Origin: CAYWJT01 sp964458655
Lineage (GTDB): Bacteria; Acidobacteriota; Aminicenantia; Aminicenantales; Saccharicenantaceae
Reading direction: 5' to 3'
Length of the DNA stretch: 49,882 nucleotides
Assembly (NCBI GenBank): GCA_964458655.1
Contig: CAYWJT010000015.1
Coordinates: 1-49,882, forward strand
Position numbers and translations under genes: made by a program. Below the pieces are notes generated by a model. That model worked only from the letters and a program-made list of their open reading frames with translations, was not told the DNA's origin and did not search any database. Positions 16,834 to 23,687 of this stretch are shown piece after piece. Numbering within the stretch: position 1 is the stretch's first letter; each line of letters opens with the position of its first letter.

Positions 16834-17889
16834 ATGTCCAGGCGCGTCGCATTGCCGGTCTTCGTCCTTCTTGCGGCGCTCGCGGCCCGGCCGGCCCCGG
16901 CCTCAGCGGCCGCGGGCCAGCTCACCGACGACGAGCGGAACACCGTCGAGGTCGTCAAGAAGGTTAAGAACTCGGTCGTCTTCATCACCAACCTGCAGTA
17001 CGTGCGCGATTTCTTCTTCTATTCCGACCAACCAGTGGCCAGGGGCACGGGCTCCGGCTTCGTCTGGGACGACCGCGGCCACATCGTCACCAACTTCCAC
17101 GTCATCGAGGACGGGGACAAGTTCATGGTCAGCCTGCCCAACCAGAGGCAGGTCGAGGCCCGGCTCGTCGGCCGGGAGCCGGCCAAGGACATCGCCGTGC
17201 TCAGGCTCGTCGAGAGCGTCCCGGACCTCACGCCGGTCAGACCCGGCGCCTCAGTCAACCTGGAGGTGGGCCAGAAGGTCATCGCCATCGGCAACCCCTT
17301 CGGTTTCGACCACACCGTGACCACGGGCATCGTCAGCGCCCTGGGCCGGAGCATGCCGGGAGCGGCCGGGGTGACAATCCGAGACATGATCCAGACCGAC
17401 GCTTCCATCAACCCCGGCAACTCCGGCGGCCCGCTGCTCAACTCGTCCGGGGAGCTCATCGGCATGAACACGATGATCGTCAGCCCCTCCGGCGCTTCGA
17501 GCGGGCTGGGCTTCGCCGTTCCGGTCGACACCATCAGGAAGATCGTGCCCCAGATCATCCGCTACGGCCGGGTGACGCGGCCGGGCATCGGCGTCTCCTT
17601 CCTGCGCGACGAATACGCCAAGAGGGCCGGCATAAAGGGGGCCGTCATCCTGGATGTTCCCCGGGAAAGCAGGGCCTACGAACTCGGCCTGCGGGGTCTG
17701 GGCCGCGACCGGGCGGGTCGCCTTTATATAAGCGACGTCATCACCGGCATAGACTCGAAGCCGATCGGTTCCTATGACGACCTGTTCAACGCCCTGGACG
17801 ACTACCGGGTCGGTGACACGGTCACCCTGACGGTCGAGCGTGACGGGAAGTCGAGGAAGGTCAGGATAGAACTCGTGCGGATCGATTAG
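16834..17889 (+). CDS. periplasmic trypsin-like serine protease with one PDZ domain (DegP/HtrA family)
   Basis: A 351-residue HtrA-type quality-control protease. A signal peptide covers residues 1-26 (cleavage after ASAAA likely). The trypsin fold has His89 (TNFHVI), Asp119 (KDIAVLRL) and Ser197 (GNSGGP). One PDZ domain at about 245-345 recognises C-termini of unfolded or misassembled proteins. With a single PDZ it is closer to DegS than to the two-PDZ DegP, though it lacks an obvious uncleaved anchor. A strong AAAGGAG ribosome-binding site precedes the ATG. It could handle misfolded envelope proteins in the same compartment as BamA substrates. Confidence 0.92.
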   Translation: MSRRVALPVFVLLAALAARPAPASAAAGQLTDDERNTVEVVKKVKNSVVFITNLQYVRDFFFYSDQPVARGTGSGFVWDDRGHIVTNFHVIEDGDKFMVSLPNQRQVEARLVGREPAKDIAVLRLVESVPDLTPVRPGASVNLEVGQKVIAIGNPFGFDHTVTTGIVSALGRSMPGAAGVTIRDMIQTDASINPGNSGGPLLNSSGELIGMNTMIVSPSGASSGLGFAVPVDTIRKIVPQIIRYGRVTRPGIGVSFLRDEYAKRAGIKGAVILDVPRESRAYELGLRGLGRDRAGRLYISDVITGIDSKPIGSYDDLFNALDDYRVGDTVTLTVERDGKSRKVRIELVRID

Positions 17890-17971
17890 GGACGGCCCCG
17901 GACGGGCGCGGGCCGGCCTGCGACGAAGAGGCTTTGCGAATCCCTCGCGGGAACGGAACGGCGTTCGCCGC

Positions 17972-19231
17972 TCAGTCGGCGATGTAGCCCGACCTGTGAG
18001 TGACCCGATAGCCACCCTGCTTCACCCTGACCTGAAGGGAATGGAAAGAGCCGTCGGCGACATAATCCCTGGGCGTGTAGTAGATAAGGTAATAGTTCTC
18101 GGAGGCCGCCACGGCCTCTTTCATCCCGAACTCGATGTTAGAGGAAGAAGTCGAGAACCCTCCGGTCGCCAGGCTCATCTCCCGGAACGGGGCGAAGATG
18201 TCCTCCGACTGCTCCTCCATGACGATGCCGGGAACCCGGTCCGCCGGCGTGGACACGAACAGGAAATGGACGGCCGCCGAGGCGTTGGAATAGGCCTTTT
18301 TCAGGCCGGAGACGTCGAACTGGGTGTCGCGGCGGTAGAAGTCGAAGACGCCGGTCAGGTTCTGGACGATGTCGGGACGGTCGTTGAAGATGCTCATGTA
18401 GATGTTCATGATCTTGGGGTCGATCTTCGGCAGGAACTCGCGCTGGTAGAACAGGAAGACGTCCTTGCGGCCCTCCTGGGAGCGCAGGTACTCGGCTAAG
18501 CCGGCCAGCTTGGAGCGGTCGACCGCCCGGAGCGTCTCGAGCCGGCCCAGGTAATCGACGTAGCGTTGCAGCTTCTCCTCGAACGAACCGGCCGTGCTGT
18601 AAAGGGCGCCCGACGCCGAGAGAGGGTCCGACCTGGTCAGCAGGTCAGGCACGATCTGCTCGCTCACGGAAACCGAAGCCTGGAGCGACTGGGCCAGGGC
18701 CGTCAGGTCCTCGAGGAGGTCGCGGTATTCGGCGTTGCCCATCTGGATGTCGCGGCGCAGCAGCCCGACCAGGTCGCGCACGACCTTGCCTCGTTCCGGG
18801 GCGATGGCCATTTCCCCGCGCATCTTGTAGGTCTTGAGCGGGGTCACGATGACCAACTCGTCACCGGGGGTGAGGACCTCGCGCACGAAATAGTCGACCG
18901 CCTTCTCGATCTTCGGGTCGTAGTTGCCCATCTCGAAGATGAAATAGAAATGCCTTTTCGTGGCCGGGAAGAATTTCCTGGCCTCTTCGCGGCGCTCGAT
19001 GTTGGTCTTCCTGACCAGGTAGACCGCTTCCAGGCGCTGGGCCGCGCCGTTGTCGAGCACCTCGAAGTCCTTGATGGTCAGGGTGTCGACGAACCGGTCC
19101 CCGGCGAAGACCCGGACGGGTATCTCGATGTTGACGACCTTGGATTCGTAGCGTATCTGCTGGCCGGAAACGAGCGCGGCCGAGAGGACCGCCGCCGCGG
19201 CGAGCATGATGGCTATTCGCGTCTTTGTCAT
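17972..19231 (-). CDS. VWFA-related secreted protein (Acidobacteriota-type)
   Basis: A 419-residue exported protein. A signal peptide (MTKTRIAIMLAAAAVLSAAL) is followed by the N-terminal segment typical of the VWFA-related proteins abundant in Acidobacteriota: VNIEIPVRV, then LTIKDFEVLDNGAAQ. A von Willebrand A-like core (about 100-330) follows, but the usual DxSxS metal-adhesion motif is replaced by FEMGNYD, so metal binding may be lost. The end has YYLIYYTPRDY and SLQVRVKQGGYRVTHRSGY, the usual C-terminal strands. Start ATG 19231 has a GGGGGCAG ribosome-binding site and a TATAAT box (19249-19254) just upstream. The role of this family is unknown. Confidence 0.82.
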   Translation of the reverse strand: MTKTRIAIMLAAAAVLSAALVSGQQIRYESKVVNIEIPVRVFAGDRFVDTLTIKDFEVLDNGAAQRLEAVYLVRKTNIERREEARKFFPATKRHFYFIFEMGNYDPKIEKAVDYFVREVLTPGDELVIVTPLKTYKMRGEMAIAPERGKVVRDLVGLLRRDIQMGNAEYRDLLEDLTALAQSLQASVSVSEQIVPDLLTRSDPLSASGALYSTAGSFEEKLQRYVDYLGRLETLRAVDRSKLAGLAEYLRSQEGRKDVFLFYQREFLPKIDPKIMNIYMSIFNDRPDIVQNLTGVFDFYRRDTQFDVSGLKKAYSNASAAVHFLFVSTPADRVPGIVMEEQSEDIFAPFREMSLATGGFSTSSSNIEFGMKEAVAASENYYLIYYTPRDYVADGSFHSLQVRVKQGGYRVTHRSGYIAD

Positions 19232-19292
19232 GGCTGCCCCCAAAGGATATTATACCGCATCCCCCAAACGCGGCCGCGGCGCGGGCGGCCCC

Positions 19293-20009
19293 TCACATCT
19301 TCCAGGTCCCGGCGACGATGATGTTCGTGCCGGAGACGGCGGCGGCCGCGTCCGAGGCCAGGTAGGCCACGGCTTCGGCGACGTCGGAGTAGCTGCCCAG
19401 CCGGGATTCGTCGATCTCCTTGACCCGGGGCATCTGGCCGCCTTTGATCAGCCCGGGCGAGACCATGTTGACCGTGATACCGTTAGGCGCCTCGGAAACG
19501 GCGGCTGTCCGGGTGAGCAGGAGCAGCCCGGACTTGGCCGCGGCGTAAGGCAGGATCGTAGGGAAGGACGTCTGCTGCTCCACCCGGCTGTAGCCGATGT
19601 TGACGACCCTTCCCCATTTCCGCTCGCGCATGCCCGGCAGGGCGGCTTTGATGCAGAAATAGGCGCCGACCAGGTTGCTCTTGAGGGCCCATTCCCAGTC
19701 GGCCAGGTCGAGTTTATCCCAGGGCTTGGGCTTGAAAGGGCCCACGTTGTTGACCAGGATGTCCAGACGGCCGAACTTGTCCTCGACCCTTTTGACCAGG
19801 CCGGCCGCCTGCGACCTCTTGCCCAGGTCGGCCTTGAAGACGGCGGCCAGCTTGCCTGTCTCCCTGATGCGGCCGGCGACGAGTTCGGCCTCGGCCTGGT
19901 CCCTGTGGTAATGGACGGCGACTCCGGACGCCTCCCGGGCCAGCCGCAGCGCTATCTCTCGGCCTATGCCCCTGGCGGCTCCGGTGACGAGGGCGATGCG
20001 AAAGCTCAT
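19293..20009 (-). CDS. SDR-family oxidoreductase (FabG-like)
   Basis: A 238-residue short-chain dehydrogenase/reductase using NAD(P)H. The cofactor loop is TGAARGIG; NNVG and the catalytic YAAAK motif are present. The catalytic Ser is one residue further from the Tyr than in E. coli FabG (GYS-x13-Y), which implies a one-residue loop insertion. It lacks enough features to fix a substrate; 3-oxoacyl-ACP reductase is one option but no fatty-acid genes adjoin it. It lies 46 bases downstream of the ammonia-lyase gene on the same strand and could be cotranscribed with it. Confidence 0.85.
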   Translation of the reverse strand: MSFRIALVTGAARGIGREIALRLAREASGVAVHYHRDQAEAELVAGRIRETGKLAAVFKADLGKRSQAAGLVKRVEDKFGRLDILVNNVGPFKPKPWDKLDLADWEWALKSNLVGAYFCIKAALPGMRERKWGRVVNIGYSRVEQQTSFPTILPYAAAKSGLLLLTRTAAVSEAPNGITVNMVSPGLIKGGQMPRVKEIDESRLGSYSDVAEAVAYLASDAAAAVSGTNIIVAGTWKM

Positions 20010-20055
20010 CCTCTCCTTCCAGTCCCTCCCGCGGGCGGGACGCCGGGCCCCTTCG

Positions 20056-21579
20056 CTACTTCAGCTCGCCGACGGCGCTCTCGACCGCGTCCAGGATCTC
20101 GCCCGAGGCGACAACCTCGGACAGCTTGTTTATGTCATCAAAGAGCGGCCGGTCCTCCTCCAGACGGGCGACATACTTCCGGACCACGCGGTAGGCCGCT
20201 TCCGCGCCTTTGCCAGGCTTCAGGGGCCTGCGGAAATCGAGGGCCTGGGCGCCGGCCATGAACTCGATGGCCAGGACCGCCTGGGCGTTGTCGAGGATCT
20301 GACTCGTCTTCAGGGCCGTGGTCATGCCCATGCTGACGAAGTCCTCCTGGTCGGCTGCCGCGGGTATCGAGCCGGTCGCGGCCGGGTGCGACAGGACCCT
20401 GTTCTCGCACACCAGGGCGCCGGCGGTGTACTGGGACAGCATCAGGCCGGAGAACATGCCCGCCCCCTTGGTCAGGAAGGCCGGCAGCCCGACGCTCAGG
20501 TGCGGGTTCATCAGGCGGTTGAGACGCCTTTCCGAAAGCACGCAGACCGTGGTCACGGCCGTGCCCAGCGTTTCCAGCGCGAAGGCCATCGGCACGCCCT
20601 GGAAGTTGGCGCCGGTCAGGACCAGCTCCTCCTCGGGAAAGAAGAGGGGGTTGTCGGCGACGCCGTTGAGCTCGATCTCGAACATGTACCTGGCCCATTT
20701 CAGGACGTCTCGGGCCGCGCCCGTCACCTGCGGCGTGCTGCGCAGGCTGTAGGCGTCCTGAACCTTCTTGCCGGGCTGGGCCAGAAGCTCGCTGCCCTCG
20801 ACCAGGCGGCGCACGTTATCGGCCGACTCCACCGCGCCTGGGTAGCCCCTGGCCTTGTGCAGCCTCTCGTCGTAGGCCTTCATGTTGGCGTTGAGGACCT
20901 CCAGGGTCACGGCGGCCGCGATCTCCGATTGCTTGATGAACCGGTGGGCGTCGTAGAGCTCGAGCGAGCCGAGGCCGGTGATGACGTTGGAGCCGTTGAT
21001 CATGGCCAGGCCGTCGCGGGCGTGAAGCACGAGCGGCTCCAGGCCGGCCCGGCGCAGAGCTTCGGCCGCGGGCAGCTTCTCGCCCTGGAAGAAGGCCTCG
21101 CCCTCACCCATCACCGCCAGGGCCATCTGGGCCATGGGCGAGAGGTCGCCGCAGGCGCCCACCGAGCCCTTCTCGCACATGACCGGCGTCACCCCCCTGT
21201 TCAGCATCTCGACCAACCGTTCGGTCACGACCAGCCGCAGGCCGGAGTTGCCGTGGCAGTGGCAGTTGACGCGGCTGAGCATCGCCGCCCTGACCACCTC
21301 CTCCGGCAGGGGCTTGCCGTAGCCCGCGGCGTGGCTGTAAACGAGATATCTCTGGTACTGCTCGACCTGGTCCTGGGTCAGGACCACGTTGGCCAGCTCG
21401 CCGATGCCGGTGTTCACGCCGTACATGATCTCGCGCTTCGAGATCTTTTCCTCGAGCAGGCCGCGGCATTTCTCTATCCGGGCCCGGGCATCTTCGGAAA
21501 GCGCGACCTTCTCGCCTCCCCGCGCCACCTGCACGACCTTCTCTATGGTCAGCCCTTTTCCATTAAGAACAAGCGTCAT
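20056..21579 (-). CDS. hutH: histidine ammonia-lyase family enzyme with Ala-Cys-Gly MIO triad
   Basis: A 507-residue MIO-type aromatic amino acid lyase. HutH eliminates ammonia from L-histidine to give urocanate. The N-terminal Tyr loop is YGVNTGIGELA. The selectivity pair in YLVYSHAAG is Ser-His, as in histidine lyases rather than tyrosine or phenylalanine lyases. The MIO-forming triad, normally Ala-Ser-Gly, is Ala142-Cys143-Gly144 in GSVGACGDLSP, at the same numbering as Pseudomonas HutH Ser143. The substrate-binding loop GLAMINGSN and QEDFVSMGM follow. ATG 21579 is chosen for its AAGGAGAG ribosome-binding site. No other hut gene is nearby, so the product route is open, and an aminomutase or other aryl substrate is possible. 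Confidence 0.87.
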   Translation of the reverse strand: MTLVLNGKGLTIEKVVQVARGGEKVALSEDARARIEKCRGLLEEKISKREIMYGVNTGIGELANVVLTQDQVEQYQRYLVYSHAAGYGKPLPEEVVRAAMLSRVNCHCHGNSGLRLVVTERLVEMLNRGVTPVMCEKGSVGACGDLSPMAQMALAVMGEGEAFFQGEKLPAAEALRRAGLEPLVLHARDGLAMINGSNVITGLGSLELYDAHRFIKQSEIAAAVTLEVLNANMKAYDERLHKARGYPGAVESADNVRRLVEGSELLAQPGKKVQDAYSLRSTPQVTGAARDVLKWARYMFEIELNGVADNPLFFPEEELVLTGANFQGVPMAFALETLGTAVTTVCVLSERRLNRLMNPHLSVGLPAFLTKGAGMFSGLMLSQYTAGALVCENRVLSHPAATGSIPAAADQEDFVSMGMTTALKTSQILDNAQAVLAIEFMAGAQALDFRRPLKPGKGAEAAYRVVRKYVARLEEDRPLFDDINKLSEVVASGEILDAVESAVGELK

Positions 21580-21669
21580 ATATCGGCTCTCCTTTCGAAT
21601 GTTCCGGCCGCCGGTCCACGGAGAATTTACCTGAACCGCCGGCAAAACTCAAGAGCGCCGGGGTTCCGT

Positions 21670-21698
21670 TTGCCTTGAAGGTGGCGCTGTGCTAAATT
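21670..21698 (+). promoter_or_regulatory. candidate promoter of the threonine dehydrogenase gene
   Basis: TTGCCT (21670-21675) and TAAATT (21693-21698) are 17 bases apart. The -10 sits in a perfect small palindrome, GCTAAATTAGC (21692-21702 or within a base of it), flanked by two GCGCTGT repeats, which could bind a regulator. Confidence 0.5.
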
Positions 21699-21733
21699 AG
21701 CGCTGTTTTAATCCCGGACGGACGAAGAAAGAC

Positions 21734-22720
21734 ATGACCGCGAGTAAAGAACGCATCCTGATCACAGGCGCGGCCGGCCAGATCGGCAGCGAGCTCACGG
21801 CCGCCCTGAGGCAAAGATACGGCGCCGAAACGGTGGTCGCTTCCGACGTCGTCCCGGCCGGAGAGCCCCTCTTCGGTTCCGGGCCGTTCGAGACCCTCGA
21901 TGTCAGGGACAGGCAGGCCCTGGCGGCCGTCATAAAGAAATACGGCGTCAAGGTCGTTTATCACATGGCCGCCATCCTGTCAGCGAGCGGCGAAAGGGAC
22001 CCCCAGCGGGCCTGGGACGTGAACATCAACGGCTTATACAACGTGCTCGAGGCCTCGCGCGAACTCGGCATCGGACGCCTCTTCTCGCCCAGCTCCATCG
22101 CCGTCTTCGGCCCTAGGACGCCGCGCTTCGACACACCTCAGGATACGGTCCTGGACCCGCGGACCATGTACGGCCTGACCAAAGTCTCCGGCGAACTGCT
22201 CTGCGACTACTACGTCGGGAAATACGGCCTCGACGTCCGCGGCTGCCGCTACCCGGGCATCATCAGCCATCAGACCTTGCCCGGCGGCGGCACGACCGAT
22301 TACGCCGTGGCCATATTTTATGAAGCCGTGGCTTACGGCGGCTACACCTGCTTCCTCAAGGCCGACACCAGACTGCCCATGATGTACATGCCGGATTGCC
22401 TTAAGTGCACCATGGACCTGATGGAGGCCGACTTCGCCCGGCTCGAGCATCATTCGAATTTCAACGTCGCCGCCTTCAGTTTCACTCCGGCCGAGCTGGC
22501 CCTGGAGATACGGAAACACATCCCGTCCTTCACCTGCCGTTACGCGCCGGACTTCAGGCAGGCCATCGCCGACTCCTGGCCGGCGACCATAGACGACTCG
22601 GCCGCCAGAAACGAATGGGGCTGGCGGCCAGACTATGACCTCGGCCGCATGACCGCGGACATGATCGCGGTCCTGCGCGAGAGGCACGCGGCCGGTCGGC
22701 TGAATTACAAAAGGGACTGA
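21734..22720 (+). CDS. tdh: L-threonine 3-dehydrogenase, SDR (epimerase-like) type
   Basis: A 328-residue extended SDR enzyme with an NAD-binding loop (ITGAAGQIG). It carries the segments shared by SDR-type threonine dehydrogenases: AAILSASGERDPQ, FSPSSIAVFGP, YGLTKVSGELLC (catalytic Tyr and Lys), CRYPGIISHQT, GGGTTDYAV and LPMMYMPD. It oxidises L-threonine to 2-amino-3-oxobutanoate, which is then split to glycine and acetyl-CoA or decays to aminoacetone. The partner lyase is not in the window. A UDP-sugar epimerase is the alternative, but the GGTTDYAV and MMYMPD motifs favour threonine dehydrogenase. It converges on speE with a 12-base gap. Confidence 0.87.
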   Translation: MTASKERILITGAAGQIGSELTAALRQRYGAETVVASDVVPAGEPLFGSGPFETLDVRDRQALAAVIKKYGVKVVYHMAAILSASGERDPQRAWDVNINGLYNVLEASRELGIGRLFSPSSIAVFGPRTPRFDTPQDTVLDPRTMYGLTKVSGELLCDYYVGKYGLDVRGCRYPGIISHQTLPGGGTTDYAVAIFYEAVAYGGYTCFLKADTRLPMMYMPDCLKCTMDLMEADFARLEHHSNFNVAAFSFTPAELALEIRKHIPSFTCRYAPDFRQAIADSWPATIDDSAARNEWGWRPDYDLGRMTADMIAVLRERHAAGRLNYKRD

Positions 22721-22732
22721 ACCGGCCCGGCG

Positions 22733-23593
22733 CTATTTCCGGCCGGACCTCAAGGCCGCGCGCAGGAAATTCGGCTGGGCGAAAGCCGCCCGGTGGACAT
22801 CCTTGTTGTAGTACTTCAGGCCGTCGGGTATGCGCAATCTATGCACAGCCAGCGGGTCTATGTCGTCGGAAAGGAAATTGTAGCACCACATGCCCATGGG
22901 ATAGGTCGGCACCGGTCCCAGGTAGAAAAAGGCCTTGCGGAAAAGCCGCCGGATGAAGGAATTCTTGAGGCCGTGCTGCTCGACATGGAGCATGAGCGAG
23001 CCGGCCTGGCCGGCGATGACGCCGCCGGGCGCCAGCACTTTTTTCAGCGCCGCGTAGAAACTTCTGGCGTGCAGGACGGCCGAGGGTCCCACCGGGTCCG
23101 AGGAGTCGACGATGACGGCGTCGAACTTCTCTTTCGTCTCCCTGATGAAAGCGTCGCCGTCTCGGATCGTGATACCGGCCCGCGGGTCCCGCAGGGCCTC
23201 TTTCAGCCAGGGAAAATGCCGGCGGCAGGCCTCGACCACCAGGGCGTCTATCTCGACCATGCGCACTCTTTTCACCGGGTGCTTGAGGACCTCGCGCAGC
23301 GCGCCGCCGTCGCCGCCGCCGATGATAAGGACGTTTTCGGGCGCTCTGTGGCAGGCCAGGGCCGGATGGACGAGCATCTCGTGGTAGTAGAATTCGTCGC
23401 GCTCCGTGGTCTGGACCAGGCCGTCAAGGAAAAGGACCCGCCCGTAATCCCTGTTGCGGATGACCTCGACGGTCTGGAAATCGGACCGGCCCTCGAACAG
23501 GAGCCGGTCGACCTTGAAGAAAACACCGGAATGCTTCGTCTGGTACTCCCGGGCTTCGTCCTTCTTCTTGTTCAACGCTCTGGCGACCGCCAT
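22733..23593 (-). CDS. speE: spermidine synthase (polyamine aminopropyltransferase)
   Basis: A 286-residue enzyme that transfers the aminopropyl group of decarboxylated S-adenosylmethionine to putrescine. Characteristic segments are LFLDGLVQTTERDEFYYHEM, the cofactor loop IIGGGDGG, acidic VEID and the catalytic-region DSSDPVGP. Length is normal for the family. The ATG has an AAGGAGCAGGAG ribosome-binding site. The C-terminal YYNKDVHRAAFAQP matches bacterial SpeE. It lies downstream of the SpoIID-type gene on the same strand, but in front of it in coordinate order, so cotranscription runs from the unit at 25.9 kb at most by read-through. Confidence 0.93.
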   Translation of the reverse strand: MAVARALNKKKDEAREYQTKHSGVFFKVDRLLFEGRSDFQTVEVIRNRDYGRVLFLDGLVQTTERDEFYYHEMLVHPALACHRAPENVLIIGGGDGGALREVLKHPVKRVRMVEIDALVVEACRRHFPWLKEALRDPRAGITIRDGDAFIRETKEKFDAVIVDSSDPVGPSAVLHARSFYAALKKVLAPGGVIAGQAGSLMLHVEQHGLKNSFIRRLFRKAFFYLGPVPTYPMGMWCYNFLSDDIDPLAVHRLRIPDGLKYYNKDVHRAAFAQPNFLRAALRSGRK

Positions 23594-23687
23594 TTGATTC
23601 GCTCCTGCTCCTTTTTTCCGGTCCCGGCCGGGACCGTGTCACAATGATAGCACAGGGAGAGTTTTTTTCCAGGGAGCGGGGCGCCGG

